From: Flammeovirgaceae bacterium
Lineage (GTDB): Bacteria; Bacteroidota; Bacteroidia; Cytophagales; Cyclobacteriaceae
Length of the DNA: 64,000 bases
Direction of reading: 5' to 3'
Assembly: GCA_020635915.1 (NCBI GenBank)
Contig: JACJYU010000001.1
Span: 1,898,501-1,962,500 of the forward strand
Position numbers and translations under genes: made by a program. Shown in pieces: positions 1 to 9,154 of the stretch (positions are counted from its first letter, which is position 1; each line of letters begins with the position of its first letter). Below the pieces are notes generated by a model. The model was not told the DNA's origin and searched no databases. It saw nothing but the letters and a program-made list of their open reading frames with translations.

Positions 1-207
1 GTGATAACGGTATCCGACAAGGAAATAATCGAGGCCATGCGCCTGGTATGGGAGCGGGTGAAGATCATTGTAGAACCTTCCTGCGCGGTGCCGTTTGCGG
101 CCGCGCTCAAAGGGAAGGAAAAGTTCCAGGGCAAGAATGTAGGGATAATCCTTTCTGGCGGGAATGTGGACCTGGAGCGGGCGTTTAAATTGTTTGGGTC
201 AATTTGA
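1..207 (+). CDS. PLP-dependent threonine/serine dehydratase family enzyme, C-terminal fragment
   Basis: The window opens inside this gene; only the last 68 codons are present, ending at TGA 205-207. The fragment carries the glycine-rich stretch GIILSGGNVD near the end, which in the fold-II PLP family (threonine ammonia-lyase, serine racemase) is the conserved SGGN segment of the C-terminal part of the catalytic domain. The preceding EPSCAVPFAAAL also fits this family. No ACT-like regulatory domain follows, so the enzyme resembles the short catabolic dehydratase or serine racemase rather than long biosynthetic IlvA. Substrate cannot be decided from the tail. It converges on the M1 peptidase gene that ends 27 bases away. 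Confidence 0.8.
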   Translation: MITVSDKEIIEAMRLVWERVKIIVEPSCAVPFAAALKGKEKFQGKNVGIILSGGNVDLERAFKLFGSI

Positions 208-233
208 CCTGATGCCAGGGTTGTCCCAAGTCG

Positions 234-2471
234 TCAATTCCCCTTCTTGAACTGATCAAACTTTGAGCCTTCCCTTTTGGGGAACACATTGTCGTACACA
301 TTCACATCGGCCGTCTCGCGCTGCGGGTCGATGACGATATTGGTCACTTCCTTGTCTTTAATGAAGACCTTGGTCACTTCCTTTTCGTTCAGGCGCCATA
401 TTTCGGCTGGCAGTTTTTCAATTTCCTTGGAGCCGTCTTTGTACGTCCACTCAATGATAATCGGGCTGAGCAGGCCACCGGTATTGCGGAAGGTCAGCTC
501 ATACAGGTTTTTCCCCTGCAACTCCTTCCGAACGGCATCGTTGTTTACCCTGCTCCTGAAATCGCGGTAGGTGTCTTCCGGGGTATTTTCAACCGTCAGG
601 GGCTGCGGGCCGGCACTGAAATCATTGGCCTTGTGGGTGGCCGTATTGGCCGAAAGGTCGCCTTGCTGCACCGTGATGTTTTTCTTTTCAGGGTCAAACT
701 GCCCTTCCTTCACCTGGAACCATTTTACATCTTCCAGGGTCAGGTCCACATGATCGGTCCCGTAAAACCAGCCTCGCCAAAACCAGTCCAGGTCGGTGCC
801 GGACGCATCTTCCATACTGCGGAAAAAGTCTGCGGGCTTGGGATGCTTGAAGGCCCACCGTTCCGCATATTCCTTGAACGCCCGGTCAAAGAGCTCAGGG
901 CCCATGACCGTTTCGCGGAGGAGTACCAGCGCGGCAGAGGGCTTGGTATAGCCATTGGGGCCAAAGCTGGAGCCCTGGTTATCGGACTGGGCCATAATGG
1001 GGCGCATGATGCTTTTGTCGCCCTTCATAAAGGGGACTATGCCTTTGGGGGTGCCACTGGTGACATCAAACCCATCATAACGGGTGCGCAATGTTTCGTG
1101 TTCCAAAAAAGTATTCAACCCTTCGTCCATCCAGGTCCACTGCCGCTCGTCAGAGTTGACGATCATTGGGAAGAAGTTGTGGCCTACCTCGTGCACGATG
1201 ACGCTCACCATGCCTTCCAATACCCGTTGGCTGTAGTACCCATCTTTGTTGGGCCTGCCATAGTTGAAACAAATCATGGGGTATTCCATGCCCTGGTCTG
1301 CCGTATGGATGGAATAGGCCGTGGGGTAGGGATAATCAAACGTGCGTGCGGAGTAGACCTCCAAAGTATTTTTGATTGCCCTGGTGGACTCCTTTTCCCA
1401 AAGGGGGTTTCCTTCTTTAGGGTAAAGGGATTGGGCCAGCGGGGTTTTGTCCCCCACCTTCACGGCCATGGCGTCCCAAATAAATTTTCGGGAGGCGGCA
1501 AATGCCACATCGCGTACATGGTCGGCATGGAACACCCAGGTGCTTTTCTTCCTTGACCTTGACTTTTCGTTTTTCTTCGCCTCGGCTTCGGTAACGATAA
1601 AGACGGGCTTGTCAAATGTTTTTTGTGCACGGTTGAACCTTTCCAACTGTTCTTTGCCCAACACCTCTTGCGGGTTTTGCAGCCAGCCGGTTGCCCCCAC
1701 GATGAAGTCGCTGGGCACGGTTATCCTCACTTTGTAATTCCCAAAGGTAAGGGCATACTCCCCGCGGCCCAAAAATTGTTTGTTTTGCCATCCTTCGTAG
1801 TCGTCAAACACGCACATGCGCGGGAACCATTGTGCACAGGTATAAACCCGGTTGTCATCCTCGGGAAAATATTCGAAGCCGCCCCGCTCGTCAAATTTCA
1901 TCCGGTCATACTCGCGATAGGCCCACTCCACGGTAAACTTGTAGGTGTCCCCGGTTTTTAGCGGGGCAGGCAGGTCCACGCGCATCATGGTGTAGTTAAT
2001 GGTATGCGGCAGGCCTTGTCCGGTGGAGGCATCCTTCACCGATTTGATCTTATAGCCGCCATCATAACCATATCCATAGCCGCCCAGCGACTCTGCCAGA
2101 AATTTGGCCGGTATTGAATCGCGGATAATGTTGTTGCTGGTTTTGTCCGTCATGTTGCCTGCGGCCAGTTTGTTTTGGTCCAGTTGCATCCACAGGTAGT
2201 GCAATGTCTCCGGGGAATTATTGAAATAGGTGATGGTCTCCTTCCCGGTGATCATTTGTGTTTCGTCATTCAACTCCACATCTATATCATAATCCGCACG
2301 CTGCTGCCAGTAGTTGGGGCCGGGGGCACCGGAGCTGCTGCGGTAGCTGTTGGGGGTGGGCAATTCGGGCCCCAATTGTTCAAATTTGCCTTGCCAGTTT
2401 TGTTGGGCAAAGGCCGGTACCAAACCCATAAACAGGATCAGGTAGGTTAATAATGAGCGCATATTGTTCAA
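234..2471 (-). CDS. Secreted M1 family metallopeptidase, paralogue A
   Basis: A 745-residue zinc aminopeptidase of the M1 (gluzincin) family. An N-terminal signal peptide ending near FAQ predicts export. The zinc site is complete: HEVGH with His at about 427 and 431, then Glu about 450 in the WMDEG segment, giving the HExxH-18-E spacing. The exopeptidase substrate motif appears as GMEYP. The C-terminal part is beta-rich and there is no obvious type IX sorting domain. It is the last of three consecutive M1 genes on the minus strand, about 70 bases downstream of paralogue B, so co-transcription is likely. M1 enzymes remove N-terminal residues from peptides; the exact specificity is not readable from the sequence. 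Confidence 0.95.
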   Translation of the reverse strand: MNNMRSLLTYLILFMGLVPAFAQQNWQGKFEQLGPELPTPNSYRSSSGAPGPNYWQQRADYDIDVELNDETQMITGKETITYFNNSPETLHYLWMQLDQNKLAAGNMTDKTSNNIIRDSIPAKFLAESLGGYGYGYDGGYKIKSVKDASTGQGLPHTINYTMMRVDLPAPLKTGDTYKFTVEWAYREYDRMKFDERGGFEYFPEDDNRVYTCAQWFPRMCVFDDYEGWQNKQFLGRGEYALTFGNYKVRITVPSDFIVGATGWLQNPQEVLGKEQLERFNRAQKTFDKPVFIVTEAEAKKNEKSRSRKKSTWVFHADHVRDVAFAASRKFIWDAMAVKVGDKTPLAQSLYPKEGNPLWEKESTRAIKNTLEVYSARTFDYPYPTAYSIHTADQGMEYPMICFNYGRPNKDGYYSQRVLEGMVSVIVHEVGHNFFPMIVNSDERQWTWMDEGLNTFLEHETLRTRYDGFDVTSGTPKGIVPFMKGDKSIMRPIMAQSDNQGSSFGPNGYTKPSAALVLLRETVMGPELFDRAFKEYAERWAFKHPKPADFFRSMEDASGTDLDWFWRGWFYGTDHVDLTLEDVKWFQVKEGQFDPEKKNITVQQGDLSANTATHKANDFSAGPQPLTVENTPEDTYRDFRSRVNNDAVRKELQGKNLYELTFRNTGGLLSPIIIEWTYKDGSKEIEKLPAEIWRLNEKEVTKVFIKDKEVTNIVIDPQRETADVNVYDNVFPKREGSKFDQFKKGN

Positions 2472-2542
2472 TTAATCAAGTACAAAACCAGTAGCCATCC
2501 CGATAAACGAAATGCTTTCAACGTTGGGGAATAAATGTAAGG

Positions 2543-4780
2543 TTATTTTCCTTTTTTCTTCAGCTCGTCAAATTTAGAAACTTCCTTCACCCTGGGGAAC
2601 ATATTGTCCCCGGTATTTACGTCCGCGGTTTCCTTGAGGGGGTCGATCACGATGTTCACCACTTCCTTGTCTTTGACAAAAACCTTTTTTACCTGGTTTT
2701 CATTTAGCCTCCATATTTCCGCGGGGATACGTTCAATCTCTTTGGTGCCGTCTTTGTAGGTCCATTCAATGATCACCGGCATCACCAGGCCGCCTTTGTT
2801 GCTCAAGGTGATTTCATATAGGTTTTTGCCCTCCAGCTTTTCCATAATGGCCTTGTCATCGATACGGTTTTGAAATTCGCCATAAAAGCGGTCATCGGCT
2901 GGGATGACGCTGAATGGCTGTGGGTCATCATTAAAGTTGTTGGAATTCCTGTCAGCCTCGTCACCGGCTTTGGCCAGGTCGCCTTTCTTCACCACTTTGC
3001 CCTTGTTCTCCAGGTTGGCCTCCTCTTTTCTTACCTGGTACCACTTCACCCCGTCCACGGATATGTCCGTATTGTCGGTGGAATAGAACCATCCGCGCCA
3101 AAACCAATCCAGGTCCACCGCGGACGCATCTTCCATGGTGCGGAAAAAGTCGGCAGGCTTGGGGTGTTTAAAGGCCCAACGTGTGGCATATTCCTTAAAA
3201 GCCTTGTCGAACAGTTCGGGCCCCATAACGGTTTCCCTTAAAATGTTCAGTGCGGTTGCGGTTTTGGCATATTGCTCTGCCCCATATTCAATAATGTTTT
3301 CGGCACTGGTCATCAGGGGGCGTTGCAACTCCTTGTCCCCCTTCATGTAGGGCACGATCATTTCCGCAGGGCCCCTACGCTGCGGCATGTCCGGATAATG
3401 TTCTACCTGGGTAAGGTATTGCACAAACGTGTTGAAGCCTTCGTCCATCCAGGCCCATTGCCGCTCGTCTGAGTTGACGATCATAGGGAAGAAGTTGTGG
3501 CCTACCTCGTGCACGATCACCCCGATCATGGCCCACTTGGTGCGGTCGGGTATGGTGCCATCGGTATTGGGGCGGCCCCCGTTAAAACAGATCATGGGGT
3601 ACTCCATGCCAATATTGGCCATGTGCACCGAGATGGCCACCGGGTAAGGATAATCAATGGTATGTTGGGAGTAGGTGGTGATGGTGTTCTTTACCGCTTT
3701 GGTGGATTCGCGCTCCCACAGTGGGTTTCCTTCTTTGGGATAATACGACATGGCCAACGTGGTGTGGTCACCGATCTTTACCGCCTGGGCGTCCCAGATA
3801 AATTTGCGTGAGGTGGTGAAGGCAAAATCCCTGACATTGTCGGCCTGGTATACCCAGGTTTTCTTTTGTTTGGATTTTGATTTTTCCCTTTCCATGGCCT
3901 CCTCCTGTGTGGCAATGACCACAGGCTTGTCATATGAACTTTTGGCCTGCGCATAGCGCTCCTGTTCGGTTTTGGAAAGCACCTCCCCGGGGTTTTGGAG
4001 CAAACCAGTGGCCCCCACGATGTGGTCTGCGGGCACCGTTATCCTAACCTTATAATTCCCAAAGGAAAGCGCAAACTCCCCTTGCCCCATAAACTGCTTG
4101 TTTTGCCAGCCCTCATAATCATCGTACACGCACATGCGCGGAAACCAATGGGTGATGCCGTACACATAGTTGTCGTCAGCAGGAAAGTATTCCATGCCGC
4201 CCCTGCGGCCCACCTCGCGTTCGTTTAGCCGGTCGCTCACGGGGTACGACCACTCCACGTTGAAGGAGTACTTGCCGCCTGTTTTCAGGGGCGATGGCAA
4301 GTCCACGCGCATCATGGTGGCATTGATAAAATACGGCAGCCCCTTGCCGGCCACATCCGTTACCGACTTGATGGTGTAGCCCCCTTTGTAGTCACCGTAC
4401 AGGTCAAGGTCGCGCTGCAACTGGTCTATGGATACGTTATCGCCAAGGGTGTTGGTTTTTGTTTTGTCCGTGGCGTTCCCTTCCGCCAGGATGTTCTGGT
4501 CAAGCTGAAGCCACAGGTACTTCAAAGGGTCGGGCGAATTGTTGGTGTAGGTGATGGTTTCTTTGCCCATGACCATGTGCGTGTCATCGTCCAACTCCAC
4601 GTCAATGGTATAATCGGCCTGCTGCTGCCAGTACTTATACCCAGGGGCGCCCGATGCAGAACGGTACTGGTTGGGCGTGGGCAGCAACTGCCCCAGTTGC
4701 TCAAATTTGCTTTTCCAGCCTTCCTGTGCCCATGAAGGCAGGGCGAGGGCAATAAAAACCAAACCAAGTAGGGTTTTCAT
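2543..4780 (-). CDS. Secreted M1 family metallopeptidase, paralogue B
   Basis: The second M1 paralogue, 745 residues from the chosen start. The frame stays open to 4855, but the Met at 4780 begins a clean signal peptide (MKTLLGLVF to SWAQ) and avoids overlap with the upstream gene, so it is preferred. The catalytic HEVGH begins at about residue 424 and is followed 18 residues later by the third zinc ligand Glu (WMDEG). GMEYP is again present. The mature N-terminus (WKSKFEQLGQLLPTPNQYR) closely resembles those of both neighbours, which shows a common origin by tandem duplication. All active-site residues are kept, so it is probably an active enzyme and not a decaying copy. Confidence 0.95.
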   Translation of the reverse strand: MKTLLGLVFIALALPSWAQEGWKSKFEQLGQLLPTPNQYRSASGAPGYKYWQQQADYTIDVELDDDTHMVMGKETITYTNNSPDPLKYLWLQLDQNILAEGNATDKTKTNTLGDNVSIDQLQRDLDLYGDYKGGYTIKSVTDVAGKGLPYFINATMMRVDLPSPLKTGGKYSFNVEWSYPVSDRLNEREVGRRGGMEYFPADDNYVYGITHWFPRMCVYDDYEGWQNKQFMGQGEFALSFGNYKVRITVPADHIVGATGLLQNPGEVLSKTEQERYAQAKSSYDKPVVIATQEEAMEREKSKSKQKKTWVYQADNVRDFAFTTSRKFIWDAQAVKIGDHTTLAMSYYPKEGNPLWERESTKAVKNTITTYSQHTIDYPYPVAISVHMANIGMEYPMICFNGGRPNTDGTIPDRTKWAMIGVIVHEVGHNFFPMIVNSDERQWAWMDEGFNTFVQYLTQVEHYPDMPQRRGPAEMIVPYMKGDKELQRPLMTSAENIIEYGAEQYAKTATALNILRETVMGPELFDKAFKEYATRWAFKHPKPADFFRTMEDASAVDLDWFWRGWFYSTDNTDISVDGVKWYQVRKEEANLENKGKVVKKGDLAKAGDEADRNSNNFNDDPQPFSVIPADDRFYGEFQNRIDDKAIMEKLEGKNLYEITLSNKGGLVMPVIIEWTYKDGTKEIERIPAEIWRLNENQVKKVFVKDKEVVNIVIDPLKETADVNTGDNMFPRVKEVSKFDELKKKGK

Positions 4781-4832
4781 AGTAAAAAGGGTTTTGTATG
4801 TTTTCATTCGCTTTATCGGCATTTCCATGGTT

Positions 4833-7049
4833 TTAATTTTTCCTGAACTGGTCAAACTTTGATGGTTGGCCTACTTTCGGGAACATATTGTTACGGGTAT
4901 CTATGTCCGCTGTTTCTTTCAGGGGATCAATAACGACATTGGACACTTCCTTGTCCTTGACAAATACTTTTGTCACCTTTTGTTCATTGGTCCTCCAGAT
5001 TTCTGCGGGCAGGCGTTCTATTTCCTGGGTGCCATCCGTGTAAGTCCATTGAATGATCACCGGCATGACCAGCCCCCCCCGGTTGCTGAGGGTCACTTCG
5101 TAAAAATTCTTTCCTTTCATTTTGTCGATCACGGCCTTGTCGTCAATGCGGCTAAGGAATTCACCGTACAGGCGGCCATCGGTTTCGATCAGGCTGAAAG
5201 GCTCGGGCCCGTTGGCAAACCCGGTGCCCCCTCCGGGGTTGCTACCGGTGGCCAGGTCGCCCGTTTTGGTGTTTTTGGGTTTGTTTTCCAACTGCCGGTC
5301 ATCTTCCCGCAACCGGAACCAGCGTACCTGGTCCACGGAAAGGTCCACGTTGTCGGTCGTGTAAAACCAGCCCCTCCAGAACCAATCCAGGTCAACGGCA
5401 GAGGCGTCTTCCATCGTCCTGAAAAAGTCAGCGGGCTTGGGGTGCTTGAAGGCCCAGCGCTGGGCATATTCCTTAAAGGCGTGGTCAAAAAGCTCGGGGC
5501 CCATTATGGTCTCGCGCAATATGTTCAGTGCCGTGGCGGCTTTGTTGTATTGTTCGTCCCCTATTTGCACCACCTGCTCACCACTGGTCATCAAAGGCCG
5601 CATGGTGCTTTTGTCGCCTTTCATATAGGGGATGATGCCTTCGGGGTGGCCCCTGCGCTTGGGCATGTCCGGGTAATTTTCAACCTGGGTAAGGTATTGC
5701 ACAAATGAATTTACCCCTTCGTCCATCCAGGTGGTCTGGCGTTCGTCATTGTTGATGATCATAGGGAAAAAGTTATGGCCTACCTCGTGCACGATCACGC
5801 CTATCATCCTCCACTTGGTGTTTTCACTGTATGTCCCATCTTTGTTGGGCCTGCCGAAATTGAAGCAGATCATAGGGTATTCCATGCCAATGCTGGCGGC
5901 ATGCACCGAGATGGCAACAGGGTAGGGAAAGTCAATGGTATGCTTTGAATAGGTGGTGATGGTGTTCTTTACCGCTTTGGTGGATTCACGTTCCCACAGG
6001 GGGTTTCCTTCCTTGGGGTAAAACGACATGGCCAACGGGGCACGGTAGCCGATTTTTACCGCCTGCGCGTCCCAGATGAATTTCCGCGAAGTGGCAAATG
6101 CAAAGTCACGGACGTTCTCGGCATGGAATTCCCACGTTTTCTTTTCCTTGGACCTGCCTTTTTCCCTTTGGACGGCCTCTTGCTGCGTGGCAATGACCAC
6201 GGGGGCATCAAACGAGGTTTTGGCTTTTTCATATCGGGCCACCTGCTCGGCCGTCAATACGCCTGTAGGGTTTTGAAGCACCCCGGTGGCGGCCATGATG
6301 TGGTCCGCAGGGACAGTGATTTTTACTTTATAGTTTCCAAATACAGTGGCAAACTCGCTTCTCCCCAAAAACTGCTTGTTTTGCCATCCCACATAATCGT
6401 CATATACGCACATGCGCGGAAACCACTGTGCAATGGTGTAGACGTAGTTTTTGTCCTCGGGGAAATATTCAAGGCCGCTACGGCCGCCCACCTTCATGCG
6501 ATCGTTGATGTTGTAGGACCATTCGATATGGAAAGAATAGGCCTCGCCCCTTTTCAGCGGCTTGGGCAAGTCCACGCGCATCATGGTGGCGTTTACAAAA
6601 TAGTGAAGGTCGCTGCCGTTGGTGGCTTTTACCGATTTGATTTTATACCCGCCATCAAAGTCGTATAGGTCCAGCTCCCCGGCTATCGTTTTGGTGGTGA
6701 TGCTGTCCTGGATGGTTGTGTTTTTGGTTTTTCCCGTGTTGCTTTCTTTGTCAAACAGGTTTTGGTCCAGTTGCAGCCACAGGTAGGTGAGCACGTCTGG
6801 CGAATTGTTGTGGTAGGTGATGGTTTCGGCCCCGGTGATGCTTTGGTTTTCATCGTTCAGTTCGGCATTGATGACATAATCGGCCTGCTGTTGCCAGTAT
6901 TCCGGCCCCGGGGACCCCGAGCCGGTGCGGTATTCGTTGGGCGTGGGCAGGATTTGGCCCAGTTGTTCAAATTTGCCCTGCCAGGGCGTTGTTTGCGCAT
7001 GGGCCACCAGCCCTGCGCCAATGAAAAGCAATGTGAGGTATTTGATCAT
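4833..7049 (-). CDS. Secreted M1 family metallopeptidase, paralogue C
   Basis: A 738-residue M1 zinc aminopeptidase and the first gene of the minus-strand tandem trio. The signal peptide runs from MIKYLTLLF to AHAQ. Zinc ligands are intact: HEVGH from about residue 421 and Glu in WMDEG 18 residues on. GMEYP marks the substrate-binding region. It looks closer to paralogue B than to A: both share the segment VQYLTQVE and the KAVKNTITTYS stretch that A lacks. The upstream neighbour on the same strand is the HupE/UreJ-like membrane protein (gap about 50 bases), so a HupE-M1-M1-M1 transcript is plausible. Confidence 0.95.
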   Translation of the reverse strand: MIKYLTLLFIGAGLVAHAQTTPWQGKFEQLGQILPTPNEYRTGSGSPGPEYWQQQADYVINAELNDENQSITGAETITYHNNSPDVLTYLWLQLDQNLFDKESNTGKTKNTTIQDSITTKTIAGELDLYDFDGGYKIKSVKATNGSDLHYFVNATMMRVDLPKPLKRGEAYSFHIEWSYNINDRMKVGGRSGLEYFPEDKNYVYTIAQWFPRMCVYDDYVGWQNKQFLGRSEFATVFGNYKVKITVPADHIMAATGVLQNPTGVLTAEQVARYEKAKTSFDAPVVIATQQEAVQREKGRSKEKKTWEFHAENVRDFAFATSRKFIWDAQAVKIGYRAPLAMSFYPKEGNPLWERESTKAVKNTITTYSKHTIDFPYPVAISVHAASIGMEYPMICFNFGRPNKDGTYSENTKWRMIGVIVHEVGHNFFPMIINNDERQTTWMDEGVNSFVQYLTQVENYPDMPKRRGHPEGIIPYMKGDKSTMRPLMTSGEQVVQIGDEQYNKAATALNILRETIMGPELFDHAFKEYAQRWAFKHPKPADFFRTMEDASAVDLDWFWRGWFYTTDNVDLSVDQVRWFRLREDDRQLENKPKNTKTGDLATGSNPGGGTGFANGPEPFSLIETDGRLYGEFLSRIDDKAVIDKMKGKNFYEVTLSNRGGLVMPVIIQWTYTDGTQEIERLPAEIWRTNEQKVTKVFVKDKEVSNVVIDPLKETADIDTRNNMFPKVGQPSKFDQFRKN

Positions 7050-7098
7050 ACTTGTAAAAAATTTTCAGTTCGGTATACGTGATGGCCGGTTATCGGTT

Positions 7099-7686
7099 TT
7101 ACCAATAAACGGCATTTTTCATTAAAATCAAGGCTATCCCCGCAATGCCTGACGAGATGATCATCTTCCAGTCCCTGCGGGAAACGTTGATAAGGTCTAC
7201 CAACAAAAAGCTTATTGCCATAAAGATGCCAACAATTACGATCTGTCCAAACTCCAACCCCAAATTGAACGCCAGGAGTTGGGTGACCACCGACTGGTCC
7301 TTGCCCAGGATGGCCTTCAGGTAATTGGAAAATCCCATACCATGTATCAGGCCAAAGCACAACGCCAGCAGGTAATTGGTTTGGATGGGTTTCACGGAGT
7401 AGCTTTCTTCCCTTCTGAACAAGTTGCCAAAGGCAGTAATGAAAATGGTGAGGGGGATGAGGAACTCCACCAACTTGGAGTCTATGGATATCACATTGAG
7501 CGTGGCCAGCGCCAACGTCACGGAGTGCCCGATGGTAAAGGCCGTGACCAGGACAAGTATTTTTTTCCAATCCCTTGCCAGGTAGATGGCACAAAGCGCA
7601 ACCACAAACAAGATGTGGTCGTACCCGTTTGCGTAATCCAGGATATGGTCTTTGCCCAGCACAAAGTAAAGTTGAAATTCGCCCAT
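7099..7686 (-). CDS. HupE/UreJ-type membrane protein
   Basis: A 195-residue, about six-helix integral membrane protein. The ATG at 7686 is chosen; the frame continues three codons upstream only through a TTG. Family signatures of HupE/UreJ are present: GYDHILFV in the first helix, TAFTIGHSVTL, FGLIHGMGFS and FNLGLEFGQ, all carrying conserved His/Asp/Glu residues inside membrane segments. HupE and UreJ relatives are associated with nickel or other divalent-metal movement; the substrate here is unknown. It lies directly upstream of three secreted zinc peptidases and divergently from a DUF6702 gene. A role in metal supply to these exported proteins is inference from that neighbourhood. Confidence 0.85.
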   Translation of the reverse strand: MGEFQLYFVLGKDHILDYANGYDHILFVVALCAIYLARDWKKILVLVTAFTIGHSVTLALATLNVISIDSKLVEFLIPLTIFITAFGNLFRREESYSVKPIQTNYLLALCFGLIHGMGFSNYLKAILGKDQSVVTQLLAFNLGLEFGQIVIVGIFMAISFLLVDLINVSRRDWKMIISSGIAGIALILMKNAVYW

Positions 7687-7777
7687 GGGCCTCAAAATTT
7701 TTTTAAGGTGACAATATTAGGGTTTATATCTCAAATTGAACAGCGCAATTACGTTAATGGGATTGGGGCACATGCCC

Positions 7778-7808
7778 TTGTTTTGGGGCGGGGATGGCGC
7801 TATTTTTG
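7778..7808 (+). promoter_or_regulatory. Candidate Bacteroidota-type promoter for the DUF6702 gene
   Basis: A TTG at 7778-7780 is separated by 20 bases from TATTTTTG at 7801-7808, matching the -33 and -7 (TAnnTTTG) elements of Bacteroidota. It places transcription start just before the ATG at 7823 and argues against any start codon further upstream. Confidence 0.5.
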
Positions 7809-7822
7809 AGCCACACTTCGTT

Positions 7823-8299
7823 ATGGTAAGCATATTATATTCGTTCCTGCTCGTTTTTCATCCCTTGCACATTTCGGTTACCGAGATCGAGTACAATGAA
7901 AAAGCACAGGCCTTGCAGATCATATCCCGCATTTTTATGGATGATTTGGAAACAGCGGTCCGCTCAAAGACAGGCCTGCCGGAGTTGGACATCCTGGCCC
8001 CGAAAAACGGGCTCACCACCAAGGGCCTTCTGGCCGATTATATAAAGGGCCATTTGAAGGTGAGCCTGGACGGCAAGGAGCAGCAACTGGATTACCTGGG
8101 GTTTGAAGAGGAAAATTTTGCTTTTATTAGTTATATAGAGATAGAAGGGGTAAAAGGCTTTAAGGCCATTAAGGTGGAAAACACCATCCTTACCGATACC
8201 TACGATGACCAGTCCAACCTGGTGCACGTTACCTACAAGGGACCCATCAAGAGCATGAGGCTTATGAAAGACAACCCTTCCGGCACGTTTACCTATTAG
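7823..8299 (+). CDS. DUF6702 family protein
   Basis: A 158-residue exported protein. An upstream start at 7736 would give 187 residues, but its extra N-terminus lacks signal-peptide character and overlaps the promoter-like element, so the ATG at 7823 is chosen. It begins with a short hydrophobic stretch (MVSILYSFLLVF) followed by HPLHISVTEIEYN, which is the hallmark opening of the Bacteroidota DUF6702 family. Two His in HPLH would lie at or near the mature N-terminus. No enzyme motif is seen. Function is unknown; it sits divergently from HupE and the M1 peptidases and 22 bases before tpiA. Confidence 0.8.
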   Translation: MVSILYSFLLVFHPLHISVTEIEYNEKAQALQIISRIFMDDLETAVRSKTGLPELDILAPKNGLTTKGLLADYIKGHLKVSLDGKEQQLDYLGFEEENFAFISYIEIEGVKGFKAIKVENTILTDTYDDQSNLVHVTYKGPIKSMRLMKDNPSGTFTY

Positions 8300-8304
8300 T
8301 TTTG
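8297..8304 (+). promoter_or_regulatory. Possible -7 element for tpiA overlapping the upstream stop codon
   Basis: TAGTTTTG matches TAnnTTTG and lies 17 bases before the tpiA ATG; its first three bases are the TAG stop of the DUF6702 gene. No convincing TTTG is found at -33, so this is a weak call. Confidence 0.3.
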
Positions 8305-8321
8305 CCAAAAACCCAAAATCG

Positions 8322-9092
8322 ATGAACCGCCAAAAGATAGTAGCCGGGAATTGGAAAATGAACACCACGCTTCAGGAGGCGCAAGCGCTGGCGCAAGGAC
8401 TTTTGAAAGCGGTGGCCGATGGGCCCTATGGGGAGGTGAAAATCATTGTGTGCCCGCCTTTTCCCTATTTGCACCCCCTTCGCACCATGCTTGGGGACCG
8501 GCCGCGGATTGAACTGGGCGCTCAAAATTGCAGCGAGCACGCTTCCGGGGCCTATACCGGGGAAGTGTCCGCGGCCATGCTAAAATCATTGGGAATTCCT
8601 TATGTCCTAATTGGGCACAGTGAGCGCAGGCAGTATTTTTTTGAGTCGGGGAAACAACTGGCCCAAAAGGTGGATGGCGCCCTGGCCAATGGCCTCAAGC
8701 CTATCTTTTGCTGTGGGGAGCCTTTGCCCGTGAGGGAAGCCGGTGGCCACGAAGACTGGGTGAAAAAACAAGTGGAGGAAGGGCTCTTTCACCTGAATGC
8801 CGGGGCCATGAAAAAAATCGTGGTGGCCTATGAACCGGTGTGGGCAATAGGCACCGGCAAGACGGCCACCTCGGCACAGGCCCAGGAAATGCATGCCGTG
8901 ATCAGAAAGCACCTGGCAGGAAAGTTTGGCGCGGACACTGCCGGCCTTGTGCCCATTGTCTATGGGGGAAGCGTGAAGCCCGACAATGCCAGGGAGCTGT
9001 TTGCCTGCCCCGATGTGGATGGAGGCCTCGTGGGCGGGGCATCCTTGAATGCGCAGGACTTTTTGGACATAATAAAATCGGCCATCCACTAA
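8322..9092 (+). CDS. tpiA: Triosephosphate isomerase
   Basis: A 256-residue cytoplasmic TIM-barrel enzyme that interconverts dihydroxyacetone phosphate and glyceraldehyde 3-phosphate in glycolysis and gluconeogenesis. All catalytic residues are visible: Lys12 in GNWKMN, His99 in IGHSERR and Glu171 in AYEPVWAIGTGK. The phosphate-binding loop residues GGSVKP and GGLVGGASL follow. Length is normal for the family. The ATG start yields the standard N-terminus directly before the catalytic lysine. It is followed by prmA 62 bases downstream. Confidence 0.98.
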   Translation: MNRQKIVAGNWKMNTTLQEAQALAQGLLKAVADGPYGEVKIIVCPPFPYLHPLRTMLGDRPRIELGAQNCSEHASGAYTGEVSAAMLKSLGIPYVLIGHSERRQYFFESGKQLAQKVDGALANGLKPIFCCGEPLPVREAGGHEDWVKKQVEEGLFHLNAGAMKKIVVAYEPVWAIGTGKTATSAQAQEMHAVIRKHLAGKFGADTAGLVPIVYGGSVKPDNARELFACPDVDGGLVGGASLNAQDFLDIIKSAIH

Positions 9093-9154
9093 GGCCGAAG
9101 GATTTGTTGTTGCCCGGCCAATACCTGCTTTTTGTTTTCAATAAAACCAACTGA

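Noticed and set aside
633..1556. A 307-codon open frame on the plus strand opposite the first M1 gene
   Set aside because: It is the complement of a strongly conserved peptidase gene with intact active-site codons; the antisense frame lacks any recognisable domain and follows from the codon bias.
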